NCBI GenBank assembly: GCA_963722665.1
Contig: CAVRNW010000013.1
Coordinates: forward strand, 129,210-193,209
Length of the DNA stretch: 64,000 bases
Reading direction: 5' to 3'
From: Site-B1 sp963722665
Lineage (GTDB): Bacteria; Bacteroidota; Bacteroidia; Flavobacteriales; Flavobacteriaceae
The notes below the pieces were generated by a model. The model searched no databases and was not told the DNA's origin. It worked only from the letters and a program-made list of their open reading frames with translations. The position numbers and the translations under genes are program-made. Numbering within the stretch: position 1 is the first letter of the stretch; the number at the start of each line of letters is the position of its first letter. Shown one piece after another: positions 32,225 through 42,737 of this stretch.

Positions 32225-32851
32225 ATGAAAAATTTTACTCTTCACTTTTGCCTTGTCTGCCTAATAAGTGCTAATATTTCTATTTATGCACAAGATTCTG
32301 CAGAATTTTCAGAAAATAATTTTGAAAATATTATAGCTAACCCATTCTTCGATTACAATGAGGAACAATTAAACAATATTGATACTATTCCAGGTTTTGA
32401 ATCAAAAGAGAATAAACTTAAGATCTATGGCACCATTTATAAGAGTGATGGCGTAACACCTGCAAAAGATGTGATCTTGTATATAGAGCAAGCCGATGAA
32501 AACGGTAATTTTGATGTGAGAAAGGAAAATGACAGACGCTATGTACATAATAGAGGATATATCAAGACTGATTCTAATGGCAATTATACTTTTTATACGT
32601 ATGTGCCTGGAAATGACAGACGTTACAACCAAATGCAACAGCTATTTCCAATAATTAAGGAACCATCCAAACCAGAGTATGAAATTGCAACATTCCTTTT
32701 TGACGAGGACCCTTTGTTATCTAAACTATGTCGCAAAAGATTGACTAAAAAAGGTGATGTAACCCGAATCCTTAAATTAAAAAAGGAAGATGGCCTGTTT
32801 GTAACCCAAAAAAACATTAGACTTCGCGAAGGAATTGCTATGGCAAATTAA
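32225..32851 (+). CDS. Secreted intradiol-dioxygenase-fold protein, probably non-catalytic
   Basis: A 208-residue secreted protein (signal peptide ending ISIYAQ). Residues about 62-175 resemble the beta-sandwich of intradiol ring-cleavage dioxygenases: IYGTIYKSDGVTPAKDVILY, RGYIKTDSNGNYTFYTYVPG and EPSKPEYEIATFLFDEDPLL are family landmarks. The histidine-containing segment that normally precedes the final proline-rich strand is replaced by MQQLFPIIKEP, so two iron ligands appear to be missing. Structural or ligand-binding use of the fold is inferred. The gene stands alone. Confidence 0.7.
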   Translation: MKNFTLHFCLVCLISANISIYAQDSAEFSENNFENIIANPFFDYNEEQLNNIDTIPGFESKENKLKIYGTIYKSDGVTPAKDVILYIEQADENGNFDVRKENDRRYVHNRGYIKTDSNGNYTFYTYVPGNDRRYNQMQQLFPIIKEPSKPEYEIATFLFDEDPLLSKLCRKRLTKKGDVTRILKLKKEDGLFVTQKNIRLREGIAMAN

Positions 32852-32921
32852 TGTTTCCTGCAGCATATTAAAAAAAACTACATATAGATTCTTCTACAAT
32901 ATTAATGAAGCCGCTTGTGGT

Positions 32922-33118
32922 TCATGAGCTCCTCTAAAACAATAATAACCTTGCGAATAAATCGAGCTATTTCACGAGATTCAAGAGCACCTATTTATCA
33001 AATAGGAGTGAAGCGAGTAATCACTCTTTTTATGCGACAAGCCTGTGGTGAGCGGAGTCGAACCATAGGAGGGAATGCATAATGCCAGCCGGCAGACAGG
33101 TGTGTGGAATGAAATTTA
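32922..33118. repeat. Dispersed intergenic repeat, copy 4
   Basis: Middle and right modules: GAGCTCCTCTAAAACAATAA, GTGAAGCGAGTAA, CTTTTTATGCGACAAGCCTG, GAGCGGAGTCGAA, CATAGGAGGGAAT and GTGTGTGGAATGAAAT. The left TACTATAATG module is absent. It fills most of the 476-base gap before the acyl-CoA dehydrogenase. Confidence 0.65.
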
Positions 33119-33327
33119 GTAACTTAATCTAAATTCTTTTTAAACAGATTCTTAAAAATACTGGAAAGGAAAGAAATAAGTTGTCATCGAATTAAAATTG
33201 AATTTTCAATATAGTAGAAACCACTTCTAAAAAAAGAAAAAAACTCCCGGTAAAACTCATTAAGTAATGCTTAACTTTAATCACCAGCATATTTTATAAG
33301 AATAAATACATCAAAAGATCAGGTTAT

Positions 33328-34534
33328 ATGTTACAAAATGTTTTATTAGCACGCGAAATATACGCATCAGAAGAGCATAAAATGATGCAAAAAATGATCC
33401 GGGATTTCATCAGCAAGGAAATTATTGATCAATTAGACGAATGGGAAAAAAATGGTATGGTGAGCCGAAAAATATGGGAACGTGCCGGAGAATTGGGTTT
33501 GCTTTGTATCGATATGCCTGAACAATATGGTGGAAGTGGTTTAGATTTTAGCTTTAGCGCCTTATTCATTGAAGAATTGGCAAAAGAAGGAATCAGCGGG
33601 CCAGGTTTTTCATTGCATTCAGATATTGTTGCTCCATATCTCTTAAAATATGGTACCGAAGCCCAAAAGCAAAAATATCTACCCATCAAATGGCTACCGG
33701 AAAAATGATAACATCCCTTGGCATGACTGAGCCAAACTGTGGTAGTGATCTTAAAGCCATTAAGACAACAGCAGTAGATAAAGGCGACCATTATTTGGTA
33801 AACGGACAAAAAACCTTTATTACAAATGGGTATATGAGTGATATGTCCATAGTAGCAGTAAAAACCAATACTGGAACAGACAAAGAAGGTGTGTCTTTAT
33901 TGATTATGGAAAGCGATTCTGAAGGTTTTACAAAGGGCGTTCCTTTCAAGAAAATAGGAATGAAAGCTCAGGATACCTGCGAATTGTTTTTTGATAATGT
34001 AAAGGTCCCAAAAGAAAATTTACTGGGAGAAGAAGGAAGAGGTTTCAAGATAATGATGACAGAATTGGCTAGAGAGCGTTTAACAGTTGCGCTTAATGCA
34101 GTTGGTGGGGCAGAAGGTGCCATCGAAAAAACCATTGACTACACCAGTACCAGAACCGCTTTTAATCAGACCATTGCCGAATTCCAAAACACACAATTCA
34201 AACTTGCCGAATGTGCCACTCAATTACAGGTCCATCAAGCCTTTATTGACCGCTGTACACTTTATTTTTAAGTCATAAATTAACTGCTGAAAATGCGTCC
34301 ATGGCAAAGTATTCAGCAACAGAAATGCATGGTAAAGTAGTAGATGAATGCCTACAGTTGTTTGGAGGCTATGGTTATATATGGGATTATCCAATAGCGC
34401 GTATGTATGCCGATAATAGGGTAGCCAGAATTTATGCAGGAACCAATGAGATCATGAAATTATTAATTGCTCGTGGTTTGTTTAAAGAATTGTTTCAGCA
34501 AATAAAAGCATCTGGAAGAAATAGCAACAATTAA
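33328..34534 (+). pseudogene. Acyl-CoA dehydrogenase (long-chain ACADL-like), two frameshifts
   Basis: A flavoprotein of fatty-acid beta-oxidation that makes the trans-2-enoyl-CoA. Three frames join into about 400 residues: first to YLP (33328-33687), then MATGKMITSLGMTEPNCGSD to CTLYF, then KLTAENASMAKYSATEMHG onward. The first break, near 33685, could be two inserted bases or one lost; the second, near 34262, is one lost T. FAD and substrate motifs are kept, including TEPNCGSDL, and the probable catalytic glutamate lies in AIEKTIDY, as in mammalian ACADL. The end RIYAGTNEIMKLLIAR is also long-chain-like. Functional only if the frameshifts are sequence errors. Confidence 0.8.
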
Positions 34535-34720
34535 GAAAATTGCTGACGCAAATTAAAGATACTTGGTGACGCAATGGCTAAACTACATTATCTCTAATTC
34601 TTTTACATTTTTATAGCTCACAGCAAAAATTCTCATAGGTAAAATAAGGGCTTTAGTATAGCTAATTACCTCAAACGTCTATTCTTTTTCATTAAGATAG
34701 TATATAGTTTCACCTTTGAA

Positions 34721-34736
34721 GTGTTAAATAAAACAC
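34721..34736. other. Leader hairpin before tolC copy A
   Basis: GTGTT-AAATAA-AACAC, nine bases before the ATG, kept unchanged before copy B (36239-36254). Confidence 0.4.
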
Positions 34737-34744
34737 TCAAAAAA

Positions 34745-35956
34745 ATGAAATTATATATATTCGTTGCAAGCCTATTCTTTTTGCAATTTTCATTTGCACA
34801 AGATGCTTCAACTTCAACTTCAAAAATATGGTCTCTACAAGATTGTATCAATTATGCTTTAGAACATAACATTACAGTTAAAGATGCTTCGTTAAATAAA
34901 AATATTGCAGAAGTAGATTATAGCAAAGCCAAATCTTCGAGATTACCAAATATGTTTGGGAGTGCCTCCCAAAGCTTTTCCAACGGTAACTCAATTGATC
35001 CCATTACGAGTGATTTTGTTTCCGATCAAATTTACAGTACTAATGTAGGTATTAATAGTGCTATGACTCTGTTTCAGGGTAATCAAATAAGTAATCAAAT
35101 TAAACAAAACAAGCTGTTACTGGAACAAAGTATTTTTCAGGAAGAAGTTGAAAAAAATAATATTGTTTTAAACATATTAGAAATCTATTTACAAACACTT
35201 TACAGTAAAGAAAGCATCACTATTGCAGAAAACAATTTAACAGCTTCAGAAAAAGAAGTACTAAGAGCCAAAGCGCGCTTAGATGCCGGAACCATTGCAC
35301 TAAGTGACTATACCGAAGCACAAAGTCAGGCAGCAACTAACAAATACAATGTTATTGCAGCAAAAAATGCCTATCAGCAGTATATAATTGAACTTAAACA
35401 GCTGTTGGAATTATCTCCCCTCGAAACCATAGAAATCCAAACAATTGATGATAATATGGATTTAGTCAACCTTCAACTTAATAAATATGAAGTCTACAAC
35501 CAGGCGTTAGGTTTTTTACCGGAAATTCAAGCGAGCAACTTAAATATTTCAGCAAACGAGAAAGAACTTGATATTGCTATAGGTGGATTTTTACCAACTT
35601 TATCCTTAACAGGAACTATTGGTTCTGGATACACAAGTATAAATGACAATACGTTTTCAGATCAGTTTGATGTGAATTTCAATCAACGAATTGGTTTGTC
35701 TTTAAGCATTCCAATTTTTAATAGAAACCAGACCAAAGCAGCTGTACAAACAGCAACCATAAATATTGAAAAAGCCGAAATACAAAAGCAAAGCACTGAA
35801 AAAGAGGTATACAAAAGAGTAGAAACAGCCTATCAAAATGCTGTTTCGGCTCAAGAACAAGTGATGGCTTCCGAAGCTTCTAAAACAGCTGCAGAACAAT
35901 CCTATAAATTGGCGCAAAAAAAATACGAGTTAAGTAGTTTAAGTACAACGATTTAG
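34745..35956 (+). pseudogene. TolC-family outer-membrane efflux protein, copy A (3' frameshift)
   Basis: Outer-membrane channel of a tripartite exporter. The ATG at 34745 is preferred over the upstream GTG because it gives a signal peptide (MKLYIFVASLFFLQFSFAQ). The family opening WSLQDCINYALEHNITVKDA is followed by two outer-membrane-efflux (OEP) domains. Compared with copy B, one C is missing after 35949, so the frame ends LSSLSTTI-stop where copy B reads LGSLSTTDLVISQNTF. The sequence after that has decayed to AT-rich DNA, so this copy lacks about 35 C-terminal residues even if the frameshift were corrected. It is the upstream member of a tandem duplication. Confidence 0.85.
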
Positions 35957-36052
35957 TGATAAGTCAAAACACCTTTAAATCTAAAAAATATTTACAAGTA
36001 AATATTAAAATTCAAAAAATATTAAATTTATAAGAAAGATATTAAATATAAT

Positions 36053-37595
36053 TAAGAAAATCTGACGCAAATTAAAGATACTTGGTGACGCAATGGCTAA
36101 ACTACATTATCTCTAATTCTTTTACATTTTTATAGCTCACAGCAAAAATTCTCATAGGTAAAATAAGGGCTTTTGTATAGACAATCCCCTCAAACGTCTA
36201 TTCTTTTTATTAAGATAGCATATAGTTTCACCTTTGAAGTGTTAAATAAAACACTCAAAAAAATGAAATTATATATATTCATAGCAAGCTTATTCTTTGT
36301 GCAATTTTCATTTGCGCAAGAAGCTTCAACTTCAACATCAAAAATATGGTCTTTACAAGATTGTATCAACTATGCATTAGAACATAATATTACAGTTAAA
36401 GATGCTGCATTAAACAAGAACATAGCAGAAGTAGATTATAGCAAAGCCAAATCTTCGAGATTACCAAATATGTTTGGGAGTGCCTCCCAAAGCTTTTCCA
36501 ACGGAAACTCAATTGATCCTATTACGAGCGATTATGTATCCGATCAAATTTACAGTACTAATGTAGGTATTAATAGTTCTATGACTTTATTTCAGGGGAA
36601 TCAAATTAGCAATCAAATTAAACAAAACAAGCTGTTACTGGAGCAAAGTATTTTTCAAGAAGAAGTTGAAAAAAATAATATTGTTTTAAACATATTAGAA
36701 ACCTATTTACAAACACTTTACAGTAAAGAAAGTATCACAATTGCGGAAAACAATTTAACAGGCTTCTGAAAAAGAAGTTCTAAGAGCAAAGGCACGCTTA
36801 GATGCAGGTACTATTGCATTAAGTGATTACACCGAAGCACAAAGTCAGGCAGCAACTAACAAATACAATGTTATTGCAGCAAAAAATGCCTATCAGCAGT
36901 ACATCATTGAACTTAAACAGCTGTTGGAATTATCTCCTCTCGAAACCATAGAAATCGAAACAATTGATGATAATATGGATTTAGTCAACCTGGAACTTAA
37001 CAAATATGAAGTTTACAACAAGGCTTTAGGTTTTTTACCGGAAATTCAAGCAAGCAACTTAAATATTTCAGCAAACGAGAAAGAATTTGATATTGCTATA
37101 GGTGGATTTTTACCAACTTTATCTTTAACAGGAAGTATTGGTTCTGGATACACAAGTATAAATGACAATACGTTTTCAGATCAGTTTGATGTGAATTTCA
37201 ATCAACGAATTGGTTTGTCTTTAAGCATTCCAATTTTTAATAGAAACCAGACCAAAGCAGCAGTACAAACAGCAACCATAAATATTGAAAAAGCAGAAAT
37301 ACAAAAGCAAAGCACCGAAAAAGAGGTATACAAAAGAGTAGAAACAGCCTATCAAAATGCTGTTTCGGCTCAAGAACAAGTGATGGCTTCCGAAGCTTCA
37401 AAAACAGCTGCAGAACAATCCTATAAATTGGCGCAGAAAAAATACGAATTAGGTAGTTTAAGTACAACCGATTTAGTGATAAGTCAAAACACCTTTACCA
37501 ATGCTCAACAAAACTATTTACAAGCTAAATACTTAAATATTCTATACCATCAATTATTACAATTTTATCAAGGAAACGATATTAAACTATAATTA
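36053..37595 (+). repeat. Tandem duplication, unit B (tolC region)
   Basis: Second unit of the duplication that begins at 34531. It retains the intact tolC 3' end and leads into the membrane-fusion gene, so it is probably the ancestral position. Confidence 0.9.
36263..37592 (+). CDS. TolC-family outer-membrane efflux protein, copy B, frameshifted
   Basis: Second copy of the TolC-type channel, about 442 residues once an extra G at 36761-36762 is removed (LTGF-stop becomes LTASEKEVLRAK, exactly as in copy A). The ATG at 36263 gives the same signal peptide as copy A. Unlike copy A it has a complete C-terminus (NAQQNYLQAKYLNILYHQLL to GNDIKL). It is followed after 11 bases by the membrane-fusion gene, so it is the channel of this exporter operon. 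Each copy lacks a different base, so together they confirm the intended reading frame. Confidence 0.88.
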
Positions 37596-37603
37596 ACAAA
37601 ATC

Positions 37604-38812
37604 ATGAAAAATAAAAACAAAATTATAATAAGCATCATTGTTTTAGTAACACTTGTCATTGTAGCATTCTGTTTTATAAAAGGTGATGATGCTATTGTTA
37701 TTGAAGCAAAAACAGTCTGAGCAAAAAAAGCAGATGTGACCACCATGGTTACTGCAACAGGAACTATAGAACCCATTAACACAAGTAGAAGTGGGTACAC
37801 AAGTATCTGGAGTTGTCGAAAAAATATATGTAGATTATAACTAGTGTGGTTAAAGAAGGTCAACTCATTGCTGAGCTAGACAAAACCAATCTTAAAGCAT
37901 CACTTACACAAGCACAAGCAGCTTATGATAATGCTGTGAGTCAAAGAAACTACATGCAAACTATTTACGAACAGACAAAAAACATTGTATGACAATCAGG
38001 TGATTAGCAAATCAGATTTTGATGATGCAAAATACAATTATGAGACTGCAAAAGGTACAGTAACACAACGTTTATCAGACCTTCAATCGGCTAGAACAAA
38101 TTTGAGCTATGCTGATATTTATTGCACCTATTAGATGGTGTAGTGTCTTTCCAGAGCTATTGACGAAGGACAAACGGTTGCAGCAAGTTTTAGTACACCA
38201 ACATTGTTTACCATTGCTCAAGATTTAAAAGAAATGCAAGTTGAAGCTGATGTTGATGAAGCCGATATTGGTCATGTAAAAGAAGGCCAACGTGTAACGT
38301 TTACTGTAGATGCGTATATAGGTGAAACCTTTGAAGGTATTGTAACACAGGTAAGATTAGATCCAACTGTTACTTCAAATGTGGTCACCTATACCGTTGT
38401 AATTAAGGCAGATAACCCAGATTTAAAATTAAAACCAGGATTAACAGCAACTATTTCCATTTACACTTTGGAATTAAAGGATGTGTTAACTGCTGAAGCC
38501 AAAGCCATCAACTTTAGTCCAGATGCTGAAACTTTGGCCACTTATAACTTGGATAATAATTTACCGGAAAACACAAATAATCCATCTAAAGATGAAACCG
38601 TACTTTGGGTTTTAGGCAAGGATAGAAGTATTACACCAAAAGCAGTAACCTTAGGTGCAAGTGATGGTGTTAATGTGCAGATTTTAGATGGAGTTTCTCT
38701 TGGTGAAAAGTTAGTTTACAGTTTAAAAAGCGTATCAAAATCTGAAGTTGGAACAAAAGGGTCAAATGAAAGTCCATTTATGCCACAAAGACCTGGAAGT
38801 AAAAAAAAGTAA
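37604..38812 (+). pseudogene. Efflux periplasmic adaptor (MacA/HlyD family), multiple frameshifts
   Basis: Membrane-fusion protein that links the inner-membrane transporter to TolC. The N-terminal helix (KIIISIIVLVTLVIVAFCFI) is an inner-membrane anchor. The reading frame is broken by a TGA at 37718 and six one-base insertions near 37784, 37842, 37979, 38122, 38133 and 38146. Removing them gives about 400 residues containing TVEVGTQVSGVVEKIYVDYN, AELDKTNLKASLTQAQAAYD and APIDGVVLSRAIDEGQ, the lipoyl and hairpin segments of MacA-type adaptors. From 38204 the frame is intact through the beta-barrel and membrane-proximal domains. The cluster of insertions in 430 bases looks like poor base calling. 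Confidence 0.8.
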
Positions 38813-38818
38813 ACAGCC

Positions 38819-39562
38819 ATGAGTAAAGAAATTATTAAAATAGAAGATTTAACTCGTGAGTTTACCATGGGAGCTGAAACGGTACGCGCTTTACGAGGTA
38901 TTTCTTTTACCATAAATGAAGGCGAATTTGTTACCATAATGGGCTCTAGTGGTTCGGGAAAAAGTACCTTATTGAATATTTTAGGATGCTTAGACCAACC
39001 AACTGCTGGAAATTACGAAATCGACGGTGTAAAAATGAAGGATTTAAGTAGAAACCAACTAGCTACTATCCGAAACGAAAAAATAGGCTTCATTTTTCAA
39101 TCTTATAATTTATTGGCAAGAACATCAGCCTTAGAAAATGTGGAATTACCCTTATTCTATAACAGTAAAGTGTCTTCAGAAGAGCGAAGGGAAAGCGCTT
39201 TAAAAGCCATAGAAATGGTTGGTTTAAGCGACAGAATGGATCACACACCTTCCCAACTTTCAGGTGGTCAACAGCAACGAGTAGCTATTGCACGATCTTT
39301 AGTTAACAAACCGGTTATGATTCTTGCAGATGAGGCTACAGGTAATCTAGATACAAGAACGGCCTACGAAATCATGTCCATTTTTCAAGAGTTGAATAAA
39401 CAAGGCATAACCATAGTGTTTGTAACACACGAACCGGATATTGCATCATTTAGCAAGAGAACCATTGTGCTAAAAGATGGAAATATTATTAAAGATTATA
39501 AAAATAATAAAGTACTATCAGCTACCGAAGAATTAGCAAAATTACCTAAAGAAGAGGATTAA
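38819..39562 (+). CDS. ABC transporter ATP-binding protein (MacB/LolD type)
   Basis: A 247-residue ATPase of the MacB/LolD subfamily energising the exporter. Walker A is GSSGSGKSTLL, the Q-loop segment is IFQSYNLLARTSALENVELP, the signature is LSGGQQQR and Walker B is MILADEA followed by TGNLD; the H-loop histidine is in VTHEPD. It starts 6 bases after the adaptor stop and ends 2 bases before the permease start, so it is translationally coupled. This is the only gene of the exporter operon with an undamaged frame. Confidence 0.93.
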   Translation: MSKEIIKIEDLTREFTMGAETVRALRGISFTINEGEFVTIMGSSGSGKSTLLNILGCLDQPTAGNYEIDGVKMKDLSRNQLATIRNEKIGFIFQSYNLLARTSALENVELPLFYNSKVSSEERRESALKAIEMVGLSDRMDHTPSQLSGGQQQRVAIARSLVNKPVMILADEATGNLDTRTAYEIMSIFQELNKQGITIVFVTHEPDIASFSKRTIVLKDGNIIKDYKNNKVLSATEELAKLPKEED

Positions 39563-39564
39563 TT

Positions 39565-40786
39565 ATGAGACTATTAAATTTATTAAAAATCGCATTTAAA
39601 GCCATCATTCTTAACAAGGCAAGAACATTGCTTACTATGTTGGGAATTATTATCGGTGTGGCTTCTGTAATCGCTATGTTAGCCATTGGAGAAGGCTCTA
39701 AAGAAAGTATTAGAGAAACTATTTCAAGTATGGGTTCTAACATGATTACTATTAGACCTGGATCTGATGTTCGAGGTGGTGTTAGACAAGAACGAAGTGC
39801 AATGGAAACATTAACGCTTAATGATTACTATGCAATTAAAGAACAAGCAGACTTATTAACTTATATAACTCCATTAGTAAATGGTGGCGGACAGGTTATT
39901 AACGGTTCTAACAACTGGCCATCCACTATTTATGGTGTCAATCCAGACTATTTAAAAATTAAAATTACCGAATTGCAAAGCGGAAGTATGTTTACAGATG
40001 CAGAAGTACAATCGGCTGCTAAAGTGGCTTTAATAGGTCAAACTGTGGTTGATAATGTATTTCCAGATGGTCAAGATCCTGTAGGTCAAATGATTCGGTT
40101 TAATAATATTCCTTTTAAAATTATTGGTGTTTTAGAAGAAAAAGGAGAAAACACCTTTGGTCAAGATCAGGATGATGTAGTTATTGCACCGTACACAACA
40201 GTACAAAAACGAATTTTAGCTATTGATCATTTAGAATCAAATTATGGCATCTGCTATAAGTGAAGATGATGCACCAGAAGCAGTAACTCAAGTTTCAGAA
40301 ATTTTACGAAAACAACACAAATTAACAGAAAATGAAGAAGACGATTTTCATGTACGTTCTATGGAAGAACTTATTTCAACCTTTAGTTCTACCAGCGAAA
40401 TGTTAACCATATTATTGGTAGCAGTAGCAAGTATTTCGCTATTAATTGGTGGTATTGGTATTATGAATATTATGTATGTTTCTGTAAAAGAACGTACCAA
40501 AGAAATTGGTTTGCGAATGGCAGTAGGAGGTAAGGGAGCCGATATTTTAATGCAGTTTTTAATCGAAGCGATTTTAATTAGTATAACCGGAGGAGTTCTA
40601 GGCGTTATCTTAGGTTTAAGTTCTACCTTTTTTATAGAAAAATTCTTAAATTGGCCTACAAGTGTTGCTTTGTATTCTATAGTGATTTCTTTTGCTGTTT
40701 GTGCTGTTACAGGTATCTTTTTTGGATGGTATCCGGCAAGAAAAGCATCATCATTAGACCCAATAACCGCATTGCGTTACGAATAA
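39565..40786 (+). CDS. ABC transporter permease (MacB/FtsX type), frameshifted
   Basis: Inner-membrane permease with the MacB plan: one N-terminal helix (LLTMLGIIIGVASVIAMLAI), a large periplasmic domain (MacB_PCD, about residues 45-235) and three C-terminal FtsX helices ending GWYPARKASSLDPITALRYE. One extra A at about 40241 breaks the frame between HLES and MASAISEDDAPEAV; without it the protein has 406 residues. It works with the ATPase before it as a mechanotransmission-type exporter of small molecules or peptides. The substrate is unknown. Confidence 0.87.
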
Positions 40787-40792
40787 TAAATT

Positions 40793-41831
40793 ATGAATAA
40801 AAACAAAAACATATCTGTCTTTTCCCATATACTCGTATGGCTTGTACTTTTTTGTATGCCTTACTTGCTATCTTATGGACAAGAACAGGATATTAATAGA
40901 ATTATAGCACATTTCTGGATTCCGTTAGTGTTTTATGCCTTCATTTTTTATCTCAATTATTTTGTGTTTATCGATCGGTTCTTATTCAATAAAAAGACCG
41001 TTTGGTTTGTGGTTATAAATGCCGTTCTCATTGCATGTTTCATATTTTTAAAAGAAAATATAGAAGATACTTTTTTTAAGGAATCCTTAAAAAGACCTTC
41101 TTCCAATAGTGAATCTACAGGACCACCTTTTAAGATGTTTATTTACATACAAATGGTATCTTATATGGCACCTTTATTGTTTTCGATAGCCATGAAAACT
41201 ACAAAACGATGGGTAAAAACGGAAGCAGAGCGTAAGGAAGCAACCAACTTTAAATTAAAGTCAGAACTTCAGCATTTGCATTACCAGTTACAACCGCATT
41301 TCTTTTTTAATTCGTTGAATAATATTTATGCATTGGTAGATATTTCGCCAGATCAAGCTAAAACATCCATCCATAGTTTAAGTAAATTGATGCGTTACAT
41401 GTTGTATGAAACAAATGTAGAATCGATACCATTATCTAAAGAAATAGATTTCATGACAAAGTATATCGATTTAATGAAGCTTAGAATAACTGATAAAACT
41501 GTTGTAAATTATAGTTTTCCTTCCAAGGAAACAGGTATTAAAATAGCACCTTTGTTATTTATTTCATTAATTGAAAACGCTTTTAAACATGGTGTTTCAG
41601 CAAATAAGGCAAGTACAATTCAAATAAATATTACAATGCCATGAAAAAACAGTATTATTTACAATTGAAAATGATAATTTTCCCAAAAAAACAGAAGATA
41701 AAAGTGGTTCAGGCATCGGACTTATTAATATTGAAAAACGTTTAGAATTATTGTATCCAAACAAACACAGTTTTAAATCGTTTGTGAAAGACAACCGTTT
41801 TGTAGCACAATTAGAAATTGAAACCAACTAA
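40793..41831 (+). CDS. LytS/YehU-type sensor histidine kinase, frameshifted
   Basis: Membrane sensor kinase, about 345 residues when one extra C at 41639 is removed (ITMP-stop becomes ITMHEKTVLFTIENDNFP). Four membrane helices lie at about residues 10-27, 38-58, 69-86 and 114-134. The His_kinase domain has the phosphoacceptor in LQPHFFFNSLNNIYALV. The ATPase domain shows LISLIENAFKHGV (N box) and SGSGIGLINIEKRLELLY (G box). It lies between the MacB-type permease and a LytTR response regulator, all tightly spaced, so it probably controls this exporter operon. Confidence 0.88.
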
Positions 41832-41834
41832 ATT

Positions 41835-42571
41835 ATGAGCAACATAAAAATATCTTGTGTTATTGTAGATGATGAGCCTATGGCTCTTAATTTAGTAGAA
41901 AGTTATGTTGAAAAAACACCGTTTTTAGTACTTCGGCAAAAATGTAACAGTGCGATTGAGGCTATGGAGTTTATTAAAAAACGAACCTGTAGATTTATTG
42001 TTTTTAGACATCCAAATGCCAGATTTAACAGGTATTGAATTTTCAAAAATGTTACCTAAAGACACACGAGTAATTTTCACCACTGCATTCGATCAGTACG
42101 CTCTAGAAGGTTTTAAAGTAGAGGCTTTAGACTATCTTTTAAAACCTTTTGATTATGCTGAATTTTTAGTAGCTGCCAATAAAGCACGCACTTGGTTCGA
42201 CATGGTAAAAGGGAAAAAGCAATCTATCGTTTCAGATGAGAAGGAATTCCTATTTGTAAAATCGGAATACAAACAACTGCGAATTAAGCTATCAGACGTC
42301 CTATATTTTGAAGGCTTAAAAGATTATATTAAAATTTGGTTGAAAGACAATCCAAAGCCAATTTTAACGCTTATGAGTTTAAAATCTTTACAAGAGGAAC
42401 TTACCAGAATCTCAATTTATGCGTGTACATCGTTCTTTTATAGTATCCCTAAATAATATTGAAGTTATTGAGCGTAGCCAGATTGTTATCAATAAACAAC
42501 GTATTACGGTTTCAGAACAATATAAACCAACCTTTACTGAGTTTATAAATAAAAATTCACTCAATTCTTAG
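41835..42571 (+). pseudogene. LytTR-family response regulator, two frameshifts
   Basis: Partner regulator of the kinase 3 bases upstream. The receiver domain has CVIVDDEP (acidic pocket), the phosphorylated aspartate in LFLDIQMPDLTG and the conserved lysine in YLLKPFD. The C-terminal LytTR DNA-binding domain reads LFVKSEYKQLRIKLSDVLYF and, after correction, QFMRVHRSFIVSLNNIEVIE. One extra A in the run 41976-41981 and one extra A at 42403 break the frame. The corrected protein has 244 residues and ends at 42571. It probably binds direct-repeat operators near its own operon, which I cannot identify. Confidence 0.85.
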
Positions 42572-42737
42572 GAGTTAGGATTAATTTTACTTCGGTACAT
42601 TTCCAGTGTTCATATATACAATATAGGCTTTCGTCTATTTCTTTTTTTAAGAAACTTTTATACATATACCTTTAAACTATCAATACAATATTTAGTCAAA
42701 GTATTGAAATAAAGTTTAATCTTAATATTCATCAATT

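Larger units (their letters stand above)
34531..36052 (+). repeat. Tandem duplication, unit A (tolC region)
   Basis: This unit of about 1.5 kb, covering the leader, promoter region and tolC, is repeated directly as unit B (36053-37595). It starts at TTAAGAAAAT...CTGACGCAAATTA in both. The last 80 bases of unit A have drifted strongly towards A and T compared with unit B. Confidence 0.9.

Noticed and set aside
33040..33075. A tRNA-like GAGTCGAACC string
   Set aside because: It belongs to the dispersed repeat module (GAGCGNAGTNGAA); no cloverleaf arms can be formed around it.
37582..37863. Minus-strand frame across the adaptor gene start
   Set aside because: It is the reverse complement of the corrected MacA-type adaptor and appears open only because the true frame is broken.
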